64,000 nt of DNA from Parapristionchus giblindavisi (lineage: Eukaryota; Nematoda; Chromadorea; Rhabditida; Diplogasteridae). The translations under genes and the position numbers were made by a program. Every line of letters begins with the position of its first letter. Positions within the stretch are counted from its first letter, which is position 1. The stretch is from positions 186,001 through 250,000 of the forward strand of contig CALSFV010000339.1 in the NCBI GenBank assembly GCA_943737045.1, in the 5' to 3' direction. The notes under the pieces are model-generated. The model searched no databases. It worked only from the letters and a program-made list of their open reading frames with translations, and was not told the origin of the DNA. This document shows, in pieces, positions 36,428-47,208 of this stretch.

Positions 36428-36897
36428 AGGAGAGGGAGAGGGAGAGGTAGAGTAGAAAGATTAAAAGGTATAGTTCAAAAGGAATACTGAGTGAGATAGA
36501 GAAAAATTAAGGAAGGAGAGGGATGAGGAGGAGAAGGAGGAAGAGGGAGAGATATGGAGAGAGAGAAGGGGGATGAAGAAGGAGAGGAGGTGGAGAATCA
36601 AAAGGATGTGAAGAGATTTGTACTGCGAAGGGGTCTTCTTTGTATTGTGATGGAGGAACAAAATAGAGTGGATTATGTGCATAACGAAGCGTGATCAGAA
36701 AATAGATGGAAGAGAAGGAGAGGGAGAGAGGAGGAAGATTGGGAAGGGGAGAGAAATGGAGAGGGAGGGAGGAGAGAGGGGAGAGAGGAGGAAGATTGGG
36801 AAGGGGAGAGAAATGGAGAGGGAGGGAGGAGGAAGATTGGGAAGGGGAGAGAAATGGAGAGGGAGGGAGGAGAGAGGGGAGAGAGGGGCAGAGATAG
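36428..36897. repeat. GGGAGA-type purine array, upstream of channel gene
   Basis: Purine-rich hexamer and larger tandem units. Between 36706 and 36895 a 48-66-bp unit containing GGAAGATTGGGAAGGGGAGAG repeats three times. The array starts about 13 bp upstream of the channel start codon, so on that gene's coding strand it is a TC-rich promoter-proximal tract. Confidence 0.75.
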
Positions 36898-37204
36898 AAG
36901 GATAATAAGTGAAATAGAGGGAGGAGATTGAAAAAAAGGGTAGAAGAGTGGAGTGCTCGTAATTTTCTACATTAACATAGGAAACATTAAAGATCAGTAA
37001 AAGAGCTACAGTATCCTGAAGTCAAAGTGGTCATAAAATGGAGCGAATTGATGATCAAGGGCTTAGAAAGAATGGAGCGAACAAGAGAGTGAACTGTTGT
37101 AAGAAGAACGATAAAGAGATTTTCTTTGGAGAAAAGAAGAAATATGAACATTTTATGGACAGACTGAAGGAGTCTTCAATGACCTGTTTTTAGAAGGAGG
37201 AGGA

Positions 37205-37258
37205 GGAGAGACAGAAAAAGGAGAGGGAGGAGACAGGGAGGGAGAAGGAGAGACAATG
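37205..37258. repeat. GGGAGA-type purine array
   Basis: Short purine array of AGGAGG/GGGAGA units in the gene-poor interval. Confidence 0.6.
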
Positions 37259-37708
37259 GAAAAGATTTGAAGGACTCATCCGGAGCAGTTCTTTGTTGGA
37301 GAAAAAACTGAAGTCTGTGTATGAGGAAGAAGATTAGGAAGTAGAGGATTAAGTGGTCAAATATTACTAAATTATAGTTTTATTAATCAAATCAATCAAT
37401 ATTTACGGTAAATTTGAATACTCTTCAGCATTATCTATATAGTACTTCGATGATATCATTCTGCAGGATCTTTACAGTAACATATCGGATGAATGACTGT
37501 CTTCTACTTTCATTTACTACTCAGCTCAATAGTAAAAGGTACCGAAGCGAATTCACCACAACTATTTTTCAGAAACTACTGAGTTCCATTCGTTACGGTT
37601 CATTGATGAAGCAAATGATTTGAAGAGTTTGACTAATCTTTGATGTTGCGAAAAAAGGGGAAAATGGAGAGAATACTTTCTTTTCACCATTATTGAATAC
37701 AACATATA

Positions 37709-37980
37709 GCGGGATAGCGTAGTGGTTGTGAGCGCTGCCGATAATCAGAGGATCACGAGTTCGATCCCCCGCCCTGCAAGATCCACCCAATACCGAGGGG
37801 GTTAAGAAATGTCGGAAGTGGTGTCAAAACCACGATCTAAATCCTCCACTGTGAGCTCCAAACACAGTTTGATCATAGGCCATGGCCACTGGTCCTTCAG
37901 ACCAGGATAGGCCCTCTCAGCCAATAGATTGGAGGCGCTAACACTGCGACTCAGCGGTATAGTGTAACTCCAAAAAAAAA
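37709..37980 (+). mobile_element. tRNA-derived SINE with poly(A) tail
   Basis: The 5' head is tRNA-like, with an A-box-like ATAGCGTAGTGGTTGTGAGC and a B-box GAGTTCGATCCCC. A unique body of about 200 bp follows, ending GTGTAACTCC and A9. A possible 6-bp duplication ATATAG flanks it (before 37710 and after the A tail). The T-arm pairing is too poor for a functional tRNA. Confidence 0.75.
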
Positions 37981-38328
37981 TATAGAAAAGTCTAGCATGG
38001 GCCTATGTCGGATATGAACCGATGAATTGTCTCTCATATGCAAATAATTCTCATCCAGACCGTTCTCATTCTTCGGTTCTCATCCGACCTAGTGTCATTC
38101 GAATTGATTGATTAACAAATAATCTTTACTATTTGAAAAGAATCAGTCTAACGGCTTTGATACTGAAGAACGTCTTCAATAGTTACTCAGAAGAAGATGA
38201 ACGGAAATGGTTAAAGATAAGAAAGAAATATAAGTGATGATAGTGTAGTGTTGTTTGATATTGTTGGAGAGAGACGATTATGAATGTGATGTACTCGATG
38301 AATAGAACAGATGACGATGTTAGATCGA

Positions 38329-38640
38329 GAAGGAGAGGGAGAGAGGAGAATGAGGAGAGGAAGAGGGAGAGGGAGAGGGAGGAGGAGAGGGAGGAGGGCA
38401 GGGAAAGGGAGACAGAGAGGAGAAGGAGAGGTAAGAGATTGAAGTGACACTCACTCAGTCATCTCAGATAGAAGAAGGATTTGCAGAGACAAAAGATGAA
38501 TGAAGAATCACAACCGATGATGATAGAATGAAATGAGAGAAGGAGAGGGAGAGGAAGAGAGAGAGAGAGAGAAGGAAAGAGGGCGAGAGAGAGAGAGAGG
38601 GAGAGGGAGAAAGAGGGAGAGAGAGAGGGAGAAGGAGAGT
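38329..38640. repeat. GGGAGA-type purine arrays (two tracts)
   Basis: Two separate tracts, at 38329-38435 and 38534-38640, of GGGAGA and GAGAGA units on the plus strand. The frames through them are compositional. Confidence 0.7.
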
Positions 38641-38890
38641 GAGCTACATAGAGGTAGAGTTTCAATAAGAGGTGGCAATAGATATCAATCACATTGATAA
38701 ACGGAATCAAAATCTTATCTCAGCTAATGATTGAGATAAACGGAGACATCATAAAATGAATAGACGAAGAGAATGAATAGATAGAACCTCCCACTAATAG
38801 TACACTCCTTATATGACTGAATGATAATATATCGAAACCAATGACAGTTCCAAATCTGTCCCGAAATTCTCGGTCTAAAATAAATAGGGT

Positions 38891-38903
38891 GGGGGGGGGG
38901 GGG
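38891..38903 (+). repeat. G13 homopolymer
   Basis: Thirteen G residues in a row, preceded by GGGT. Exact length is error-prone in sequencing. Confidence 0.85.
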
Positions 38904-39111
38904 CTAAAAATTAAATAAATAAATAAGGAATAAATAGGGTTAAAACATTTGAAAATGATGGAGGTAACTATAACTATTATGTATAAATGATTAGAGAGGA
39001 CTGTGATGTTGGAACACGATGAAGAATGAGAACATGAATGAATGTCTATTGGATTATTGTTAGAAGGAACAAATGTGATTATGGAAAAGAGGTGAATATA
39101 AACAGAGAAGG

Positions 39112-39180
39112 AAGTTGGAGAGGGAGAGGGAGAAGAAGGAGAGGGAGAGAGGGAGAGGGTTAGGGAAAGGGGAGGAGAGA
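39112..39180. repeat. GGGAGA-type purine array
   Basis: GGAGAGGGAGAGGGAGAAGAAGG-like purine run on the plus strand. Confidence 0.65.
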
Positions 39181-39435
39181 GTGATTGGCCGAAAGAGGAA
39201 ATGGTCAATTTATAGATTAGAGCTTGAATTCAGTTCAAATGACCAATGGATTGAAGAACAAATTAAAGAGGAGATTTAGATTTAGTAAAGTAAGAATTTA
39301 GTAATTACGCATGTTAATGCGAATATGATCTTACTGTAAAGTGATATGAGAGAATTTTAATATGATTACAGGCGATTTTTAACATGATACAGTGATTAAA
39401 AATAAGATAAGATATTATAAAAAATTGTATTATTT

Positions 39436-39529
39436 ACCTTCCGCTCTGGTAATACTCTTTTGTTTTCTTTGTCTGCGAGAGAGTGTTGCCACAACGGGAA
39501 GTAAAATTTGTTTGGGATGTGTCTTTAAC
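39436..39529. mobile_element. Palindromic MITE family, copy 7
   Basis: CTTCCGCTCTGGTAATACTCTTTTG ... GTGTTGCCACAACGGGAAGTAAAATTTGTTTGGGATGTG. Diverged copy. Confidence 0.75.
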
Positions 39530-39895
39530 TACAGAAACAATCGGTTGGTATAGGTAAGAGTTGAGGAATATTCATAGAAAATGAATAGAAAAAAAAGGAT
39601 AGAAAAAGAAACTATAGACGAATGGATAACTGAGTAAATCTCATTGATAACAATTGTCGAGTTAAAAATAAACGATGATTATTGATACAGAAATGGGGAA
39701 AAATCAGGGATATTTGGAATATGTTGTACAGAGTATATTGTGTATCTATGACTGAACCAAACGAAATTGATATGAAAGAAACAATAGAGAAGTTATGAAG
39801 GTCATGAAACATATATGTATGAATGTATTCCGTACGGTCCGAATAATCACAAGAGAGAATCACAAGTTCCTCCTTTTCCTCTCCACCTCTTCCCT

Positions 39896-39916
39896 CGCCC
39901 CTCCTCTCTCTCTCTC

Positions 39917-39961
<45 letters not shown>
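39896..39961. repeat. (CT)n microsatellite
   Basis: Almost pure CT dinucleotide run on the plus strand. Confidence 0.9.
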
Positions 39962-39964
<3 letters not shown>

Positions 39965-40090
39965 TATTCTCTCCAGTAAAGGACGTCCTATTCATCCTCC
40001 TTTAACTTCAAATTTGTCTCTTCCTTCTATCTTCTACTCATTCTTCGATTCTTCTTCTATATTGACCTTTTTGTTTGTTCGATTCGCTCC

Positions 40091-40466
40091 CTTTAAAGAA
40101 GGGGACCCACGAGTTTTTTCGTGACTAAACTGGCCAGGCAGAACTGTAGATTACATCTCCCTGTATACAAAAACAATTTTCTCTAAAATTTTAGGTGATC
40201 AGGAATGTCGTAATCCGAGCATATAGTTCATTGATCCCCCAGGGAAAGGCGCGAGTTTTTGAATTTGAAGGATGCATATAAAGAAAATTGCAAACGAGAA
40301 TCGAACCCACGTAGCGCGGTTACTAGCGCTAACCACTAACCGCTGAGCTACACGCTCTATGCACCCATTCGCTCATATCTAATAGAGAACATAATGCCAC
40401 TTCCTATGCCCCATGTTCTTCTTGTCAATAGTGCACTCCAAATCTCCTGGGTCCCCTTCTTTAAAG
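40091..40466. mobile_element. TIR element (18-bp ends) carrying a tRNA-like core
   Basis: It starts CTTTAAAGAAGGGGACCC and ends with the exact reverse complement GGGTCCCCTTCTTTAAAG, 376 bp in all. Inside, on the minus strand (about 40362-40283), is a tRNA-like sequence with A-box GTAGCTCAGCGGTTAGTGG and B-box GGGTTCGATTCTC. No transposase is encoded and no target duplication could be recognised. Confidence 0.7.
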
Positions 40467-41899
40467 GATTCAAAAGTGATCTCATATGCTTACCTTTCCT
40501 TCCTTCCTCATTGCCTACATAGACTCTTTGTACAAGATATTCAAGACTGATACTTATAGTACCTCGTATTTTTACATTGTAGAAAAAGAAAAGAAGTGAA
40601 TTAAAAAAAGTTATTTTCCTAAGAGAGAAGTGTAAAATAGGTGCACTATTCAAGCTTTTCTGTATTCTTTCCGTTTTTAGAGTGTAGTAACGACGACCCA
40701 TTTTATATTAAAAATATCTGATTCATTGTTTCTATATTTTCATGACCATCCCATTAGTGTTCAAAACTTGGATATTCAAAATTTCAGTTAGAATATGCTC
40801 GGAAAATGCTCATTTTCAATTATTTTTAGCACATTCGTAGGTTTTATGGTTTAATTTCAATGTTTATCAGTAAAAAAACAGTGTTCGGTCGCATTTGATT
40901 GATGGAACCACATGGAATAGTGACAATTTGGAATATTGGCAAGCTGTTTTCCAGGAGAAAAAAACAAAAGAATTAATTTGTTTTTTTTTATTATGCCATC
41001 TTTGTGGCCTAGACGTGCAGAAGTGATCGCGTGTGCAAGCAGAGGATAGGATATGGAAAGAACATGTATGAAATATATTAACTGTTGAATAATTCAATCT
41101 ATGCTCATATCAGATTTTGTGATTTTCATTAATTATTCATTTATTTTGAAAGAATAATCAGAAAGAAGAAAATTTTTAAAAAGCTCTTGGATATTGAAAT
41201 AAGCATAAGTTTTCTTCAGTTATGGCCCTTTTAAATTGAGAATATGGAAAGATTATCGAAATTCAAAGAATCATTCATTCAATTGTTTTCAATATAAAGA
41301 ATGAATGATTCAGAGAACCAACGATGAACAAAAGGAAAACAAAATAAATTCATGAGAATTCACTTGGATACGTGCATTTTGAGGATTGAAAATCGTAATT
41401 AAATCATCTCACTACCAGTCTTAGTCAAAGATTAACCGTTTATAATGATTTAAGGTTGGGCTGAATATCTCCGCCATAGCAACACTGTGCGACGTGAAAA
41501 CAGAGTTTCAAATTAGCTTTTGATATCCCCTTTACTGGGAACGGATACAGAAATGTTTTCTAATGAAACAATGACAACAAATATCACAGACTGTTTCCTC
41601 TGTGGTCATTGGGAGAGAGAAAAGAGATAACAGAGTAATACCAGACAATTAGAGTACGATATAATGGATTGATAGACATAATAAGAATAGTCAATTGTAT
41701 GGAATATCCAAATTGCTCCAATGATTGAAATGATGTGAGAAGGAATGTCGGTCTTAAAAGTCAAAGAATAAAAGAGCAATTGTTTAGTCTATGAAAGTAT
41801 ATAAGGGAATCTAGTCAACCATGAGATTGTATACAAAATGAGGACATATTAATGGAGAGATGAAGAAGAAAAGGAACCCGGAGGGCAAGGATTAAGACA

Positions 41900-41992
41900 G
41901 ACTCTCTACCTCTCTCTCCCCTCCCCTCCCCCTCCCCTCCCTCTCCCCTCCCTCTCCTTCTCCCTCCCTCTCTCCCTCCCCTCTCCACAAGT
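41900..41992. repeat. CCCTCT-type pyrimidine array
   Basis: CTCCCCTCCCTCTCC-type repeats on the plus strand. Same hexamer family as the GGGAGA arrays but in the opposite orientation. Confidence 0.75.
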
Positions 41993-42096
41993 GGTAGAGG
42001 AGGACGAAATTGTGTATATTTAGAAGAGGAAAGTTTGTCTGAAATGTAGAGGAAGAGAAACGGATTGAATGGTAATTAATTAGTAGTAGATTTAAA

Positions 42097-42208
42097 TTCA
42101 CATCCCGAGCTACTTTTGAAACTCTCCGCTCTGGCGACATTCTCTCACTTTCTTTTTCTATTATACGACAGAGTTTAGAGTGAAATTAGCTCGGGTGCCC
42201 CTTTAATT
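42097..42208. mobile_element. Palindromic MITE family, copy 8
   Basis: TCCCGAGCTACTTTTGAAACTCTCCGCTCTGGCGACATTCTCTC ... ACAGAGTTTAGAGTGAAATTAGCTCGGGTGCCCCTTTAA. The 3' arm is shortened. Confidence 0.8.
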
Positions 42209-42811
42209 ATAATTATAAATATTTATAGTTTACAATTTACTAATCAAATTAAAAGTAAAATTTAAGAGATGGACAAAACAGCGGAGTAATCACTGTATCT
42301 AATCTCATAATATCAGATTACTGTAGAATTATTGACAGTCTTTAAATATTCCGAAATACACTACTATATTAGTCCCAGCATTTAATTGCATTGGATCTGT
42401 TTAGTTTTGTTATTGCATGATAGTTGTCTATTGGAATACTTGAGAAGTCATCAAAAGAACATTCGAAATAAATAATTATAAATACTACTTTGGTGATTAT
42501 AACATGTTCCCATAGAGGATAGATGACATAGATTACCTAGATCATCTTTTTTCGGATATTCCCGGGGGCTTCAGTTCAGATCTCCTCACATTTATCGAAG
42601 ATTTATTCCATATCAGATCATCAGTTTATCAAGATCCAAATATAAAGCCCATTTGGGAATGAGGGAATGAAATATCCTTATGCATTTCATAGAAAAACCG
42701 TGGATGTTATAGGTATTAATTGGACGATTTCTCCACTCAAGTGGTATGTTATTGAAAGAAAGTTAAAGGTGGAGTCTTTTTGGATACCTTCGTGTATAAA
42801 CTATGCAGACA

Positions 42812-42889
42812 TACTTTATCCTTTCAGCATATAGTATGCAGAGGGGGTCAAAGCAGGGGGTATCTTCATATTCACAAGTAATATCCTTC
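42812..42889. repeat. Dispersed repeat, copy 2
   Basis: Partner of 24521-24596, sharing TATGCAGA.GGGGTCAAA.CA and TCACAAGTAATATCC-like ends. Confidence 0.65.
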
Positions 42890-43436
42890 AGTCTCTGAGA
42901 GAATTATTCTCCATTCAAGAAAACGTCCAAATATTAAACTTGATCAGAACAGTAAAAAACAACCCACGAAAACGCTGGAAAAAAAAACGCACTAAAAGTC
43001 ATTCTGCATTACGCACACAATTTATTTTATGCTAATTCAGCATATTTATCGCAAGAATCATGAATGAATCACGCATGATAGTACAGGCAAACGCTTTTTT
43101 CAATATTTAAAAAAAGGATAGTTCAGCAATAATCCAACTATTGCGCACTTTTTCCACTGCGCAAAATGATTAAAGAGTTATCACACTAATTTCTTGTATA
43201 TCACTTATCTCTTGCATAAAGAAATTTCATGGATTTGTACATAGACATTCTTGTGCCTCCATCTTTAAGATTTGAATGAAACAGTGCTTCAGAAGAAGAT
43301 AGGTCAGTGTTTTGTGTATTTTCTCTAAGATGGAACAAAGATATAAATGAGGGAGGGTATATCGAGAACGATCCAGAGTGGGATAGAGTAATGAAAGGAA
43401 GATAGAGTAGAATCAATTTACACCTCTCAGAGTAGA

Positions 43437-43512
43437 TGAAGAGGGAGAGGTAGAGGGAGAGGGAGACTGAGAGGGAGAGGGAGAGAGACAGAGAGGGAGG
43501 AGAGAGAAGGAG
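43437..43512. repeat. GGGAGA-type purine array
   Basis: GAGGGAGAGGTAGAGGGAGAGGGAG-like hexamers on the plus strand. Confidence 0.7.
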
Positions 43513-43732
43513 GATAAGATGAAAGGTCTATTCGCCATTTAGAAGAAGAATAGAATAAAGAGGGATTTATGATAATGAAGGAACAAAAGAAGGTAGATTA
43601 AGGATGAGAAGAAGAAGAATAGAATGAAGGAGTGAGAATTCGAAGACTATTGTCTCTTCCACTACAATAGTAACTCTCTTGTTTGAAGATGAAAAAGAAA
43701 TTATATTTGATATGTAAAAAGGCAAGGCTTTA

Positions 43733-43840
43733 TTTAAAGCCACATGCGCGTTAATTTGAAACTCTTGGCCCTGGAAATACTCTCTCGCTTTATTTACCTT
43801 CGAGGATACCAGATCGAAGGGTTTCAAATTAGCCTGTTGT
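43733..43840. mobile_element. Palindromic MITE family, copy 9
   Basis: TTTAAAGCCACATGCGCGTTAATTTGAAACTCTTGGCCCTGG ... CCAGATCGAAGGGTTTCAAATTAGC. Diverged hairpin. Confidence 0.75.
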
Positions 43841-44330
43841 CTACTGTCTTAAGATGGGCTGAATAGATAGACAAAGGAGAATCATGAGAGAGATTCTAGT
43901 TGAGGAACGAAGAAGGACGTCACTTCTTATTCTTCTTCTTCGTCTACATAAGAAACATGGTCCATTTCGTGTCCTAATCGGTTATTTATTTCGTGTATGC
44001 CCCATTGAGTTTCTACTTAGAAAAGGGATAGATAAAGGAAGTATCGAGGAAGAGGAAACTATTCTGATATAGACTCTACTTTGAACGATATTGAACGTGG
44101 ACGGAGGATATTTTGAGAATATTTCAGAAAAGAAAACAAAATCGAGAATAAACGAATTTGAGTCGCAGATACACTACGTTATTTCTGAAGACTCTTCACC
44201 TTCTTTTCTTTTGTCGAGTTTTGAACGGATTAAATTCGAATGTAAACGAATAAAAGAACGCTCTCGATCGCTGTAAACTCTCATTTTCATTGCTTCAAAA
44301 GCTTTTGAATCACGTATGAAATATTTGAAG

Positions 44331-44441
44331 GATAGCCAGAGTTAATTTCACTCTCCGCTCTCGCAACATTCTCTCGTAGACAAAGAAAGCCAGAGAGCAT
44401 CTGTTAGAGCGGAGAATTTTAAATAATCCCAGGAGTTTTTT
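44331..44441. mobile_element. Palindromic MITE family, copy 10
   Basis: AGAGTTAATTTCACTCTCCGCTCTCGCAACATTCTCTCGTAGAC ... AGAGCATCTGTTAGAGCGGAGAATTTTAAATAA. The inner loop is in the opposite orientation to copies 1-4. Confidence 0.8.
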
Positions 44442-45732
44442 TAAGACAGAGAACAACTGAGTATGGTTCTCGTCTTATTGTCCGTGTCTTTTCTATTTAC
44501 TCCAATCAGTGTTCAATTTGATTACAGGGGAGAAAGTGAATAATATTCTTGGTATAGACAAAGTGACCTATATGAAAAATACGCTATGTTATTTTGGTAT
44601 TAAATTTAAAATATATCATTAACTATATTCATTCTCCTAGTATCTAATTGTACATTTCCCAATTTTCATAAATAAAATCGCTTGTTTTCATTATTGGACG
44701 ATTTCTCTCATGAAACTTATTAAACATGATGTATCGTAGACATCTTACAGATGATGAGACGAAGTTTGTTTGCTCTATCTTCATTTTAATTGGAAAATCT
44801 GCTAAGAGAAATACACAGAAGACGCGTGAAGTTTATTATTAAAGTTTATTGAATCGAATCGATGATAGACAATGAATGATATATTGGAGTTGAGCATGGA
44901 CGAAATGAGCAGCTTGAAGCTGAAAACACATATTTAGTCATTGAATAATACATATATTATAGGAAGAACGGTCATAAAACATTCATTTAGTTTTTTTTTG
45001 TTTTGTCAAACTCAAATCAATTATTCGCGTAATGGTTTTATGACGTATTTTGCATGACTTCTTGTCATATTCGATTACTATTGTTGTTTTCCTGATTCAA
45101 GAATGGGTACAACCGTATATCGAAAAGATTTTCAAATTAATAGCAATTACCTATACCACAATGGAGTATTTACTATTCTATTGGTTCCCTTTTGTGAACA
45201 GTCAAAGAGTCGTCTAGATATGTATTATTCAATTTCTAAAGAACTAAATTCGAACAGATCTCATTGTTCGCATTCATATCCTATACCAAGTTCTTCCTGT
45301 TAACTAAGACCGAATCTGACCGTAAAGGGAACCCAATGAATAAATATTGTACCGGAAAGGGCTGATGTACCACTGAACCAAAACAATATATTATAAGGCT
45401 TTTCCCATTGGTAATACGTGTTTTCCTATTTTCTGATCTTCCATGATGATTATGAAAACAGTCCGATTCTGACCATAATCCCATGGTAAATAAAACACAA
45501 TAAATGGAGACGGGGAAATGGAGAGACTAGAGAATGGCCATTTACCCAAATGGAGGAAGAGGATAAAGTAATCGTTCTTATACGTTTCCAACTTAAATTC
45601 CGACACTTTCATCTACATGCAGTTCAAATGCGTGGGATTGTTTTCTATATCTCAGCGTACTTTTAAAGATAAAATTTCAGACGTTAGTATAAAATTTATT
45701 TAAATTAAAATTATAAAAAAAACCTAATTGTT

Positions 45733-47208
45733 CTAGACGATATTGCAGTTGTCGTTCTCGCAACGAGCGCATGAACCAGTTCCCTGTTATTGATTAGTTA
45801 TTGGTTGAATCTACAGTATACTAAAGATCAAAGAACAGCTTACTCCTGAGTATTTACAGATAGCCGGACCAGCGAGACATCCCATGTTTTTGTTGGCACA
45901 CGTTCTCAGCATGAATGGTGCTGCAAAGATCAAAGATCAGCTTATGAATGAGATCAAAGATCAAATATCAACTAATGAAAGATCAAAGATCAACTTATGA
46001 AAGATCAAAGATCAACTTATGAAAGATCAAAGATCAAATATCAACTTATGACAGATCAAAGATCAAAGAACATACATCGTCCTCCTTCGCATCTGAACGT
46101 CTGACAAGCATAATTGATTGAATCTCCTCCACTTCCACATTGTTTAGTGGGAACATTGTTACCACGACCAGAATAGCAGAATTTGGCTGATTCTGAATAG
46201 AATACAACTTATTCCACATATTTAAAGGTAAATCCCGAGCTAATTTAAAACTCTCCGCGCTGGCAACGCTCTCTCTCATTCTCTGTCTACGAGAGTGGAG
46301 TAGAGACAAAGAAATGTTCTTTGGAGAATCGCCCATGATTAAGCAGTATTGAAAAGTAGTATCATGTTATGATTTATTTTTTCGCGGGAAACCTATTTAC
46401 GCGTGTGACTTAGTTCTCGTCATCGTGGAGGAAATCATATCAGAATAACCACAGATAGATTAGTCAGAAGGTTGGTTTGTGGACGATAACAAAAGAAAGA
46501 TGAGTCATTTTGATTTAATCTCCTCCTACTTCAAATACAATTGATAGACGTCACTTCAAGAGCAGATTTAGATACTTTGACTCGTTTTAGAATTCACAAG
46601 ATCACAGGATAACTTAGTTTATCAAGATGCGAAACCTTACACAATTGTCTCTACTCTTTGCAGTCCTCTCTCTCTCTCTCCCTCTCTCTCTCTCTCTCAA
46701 TCTTGTTGCATAGCAGAAAAAAAGTATGTAACATAATGTTTTGAGAGGACATTCATAAAAGGTCTTTAAAGATTGAGGTAATGCATTAGCATATCGTTTA
46801 TGCAAGGAATAATGATTTTCAAGAAATTAGCATGGCCATTCAACAATCCCTTGGCGCAGTGGTGCTGATAGTTAGCGCAATAGGATCGTAGATAAATATA
46901 TAAAAAAAGTAACGTGGCGGGTTCGAAACCTATTGCCCAACTTTCCAATTTTCAAAATTATGCCTATACCATCTAACATGATTCATTCTTGATTATAGCG
47001 ATCAAAAAGCTTATCATTGGCTAACTTTCTAGACAGTTAAAAGAATTCTGGCTTCACAGTTTATTCACAAAAATATTCGCGGGACGCAACAATTCAATAG
47101 TATTTAAATCCTAAACCAAAACTGACAAAAATAAATAAGTAAAATACCTGATAAGGGCGAGAATATCAACAAAATGGCGACAAATTGCAGTAAGAGTTGG
47201 TAATTCAT
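45733..47208 (-). CDS. Small secreted cysteine-rich protein, ET-module-like
   Basis: Exon 1 (ATG 47208) encodes a signal peptide, MNYQLLLQFVAILLIFSPLS. After a 950-bp intron three short exons give KFCYSGRGNNVPTKQCGSGG, DSINYACQTFRCEGGR, RTCANKNMGCLAGPAICKYS, and GSCARCENDNCNIV with the stop at 45733. The spacing (CYxGxG...C...YxC....C, ending CxxCxxDxCN) resembles the nematode ET module, a disulfide-rich extracellular domain of unknown function. The family assignment is from pattern memory. All exon phases agree. The mature protein would be about 85 residues. Intron 1 contains a MITE copy, a CT microsatellite and a SINE, and intron 2 is an array of GATCAAA heptamers. Confidence 0.75.
45928..46072. 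repeat. GATCAAA heptamer / 22-bp tandem array forming an intron
   Basis: Tandem units of ATGAAAGATCAAAGATCAACTT (22 bp), repeated about five times with small changes. They fill essentially all of the intron between the second and third coding exons of the ET-module-like gene. Confidence 0.85.
46219..46300. mobile_element. Palindromic MITE family, copy 11 (3' half lost)
   Basis: TTTAAAGGTAAATCCCGAGCTAATTTAAAACTCTCCGCGCTGGCAACGCTCTCTC is clear. The returning arm after CTACGAGAGTGG is degraded. It lies in intron 1 of the ET-module-like gene. Confidence 0.75.
46668..46699. repeat. (CT)n microsatellite
   Basis: CTCTCTCTCTCCCTCTCTCTC run in intron 1 of the ET-module-like gene. Confidence 0.85.
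46847..47083 (+). mobile_element. tRNA-derived SINE, family B, copy 1
   Basis: The head is CCCTTGGCGCAGTGGT...GCGGGTTCGAAACC (A and B boxes), then CTATTGCCCAACTTTCC and ATTTTCAAAA. The body contains TAGCGATCAAAAAGCT and ends CACAGTTTATTCACAAAAAT plus ATTCGCGGGA. It aligns end to end with 51950-52190, although an 18-nt AT-rich insertion interrupts the head. It has no A tail. Confidence 0.8.

Larger units (their letters stand above)
36416..45732. other. Gene-poor, repeat-rich interval
   Basis: A 9.3-kb stretch between the channel gene and the ET-module-like gene. I find no multi-exon frame with family motifs on either strand. Open frames present are low-complexity (Ser/Pro/Leu or Arg/Glu/Gly) and arise from GGGAGA/TCTCCC arrays, or they cover SINEs and MITEs. 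Small nematode-specific genes could be missed here. Confidence 0.55.

Noticed and set aside
37709..37777. Functional tRNA gene
   Set aside because: The B box is good, but the T-arm stem has mismatches and a non-tRNA body with a poly(A) tail follows.
38720..39208. 162-residue minus-strand frame with Ser/Pro/Leu-rich start and hydrophobic stretches
   Set aside because: The first third is a purine/pyrimidine array and the rest is AT-rich without motifs, splice context or family resemblance.
28185..43512. CRISPR-like or minisatellite array
   Set aside because: The repeats are simple purine hexamers without unique spacers, in eukaryotic intron-bearing DNA.
43884..44276. Two adjacent plus-strand frames (62 and 61 residues)
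   Set aside because: No splice partners, domains or signal peptides; they look like chance frames next to a MITE copy.
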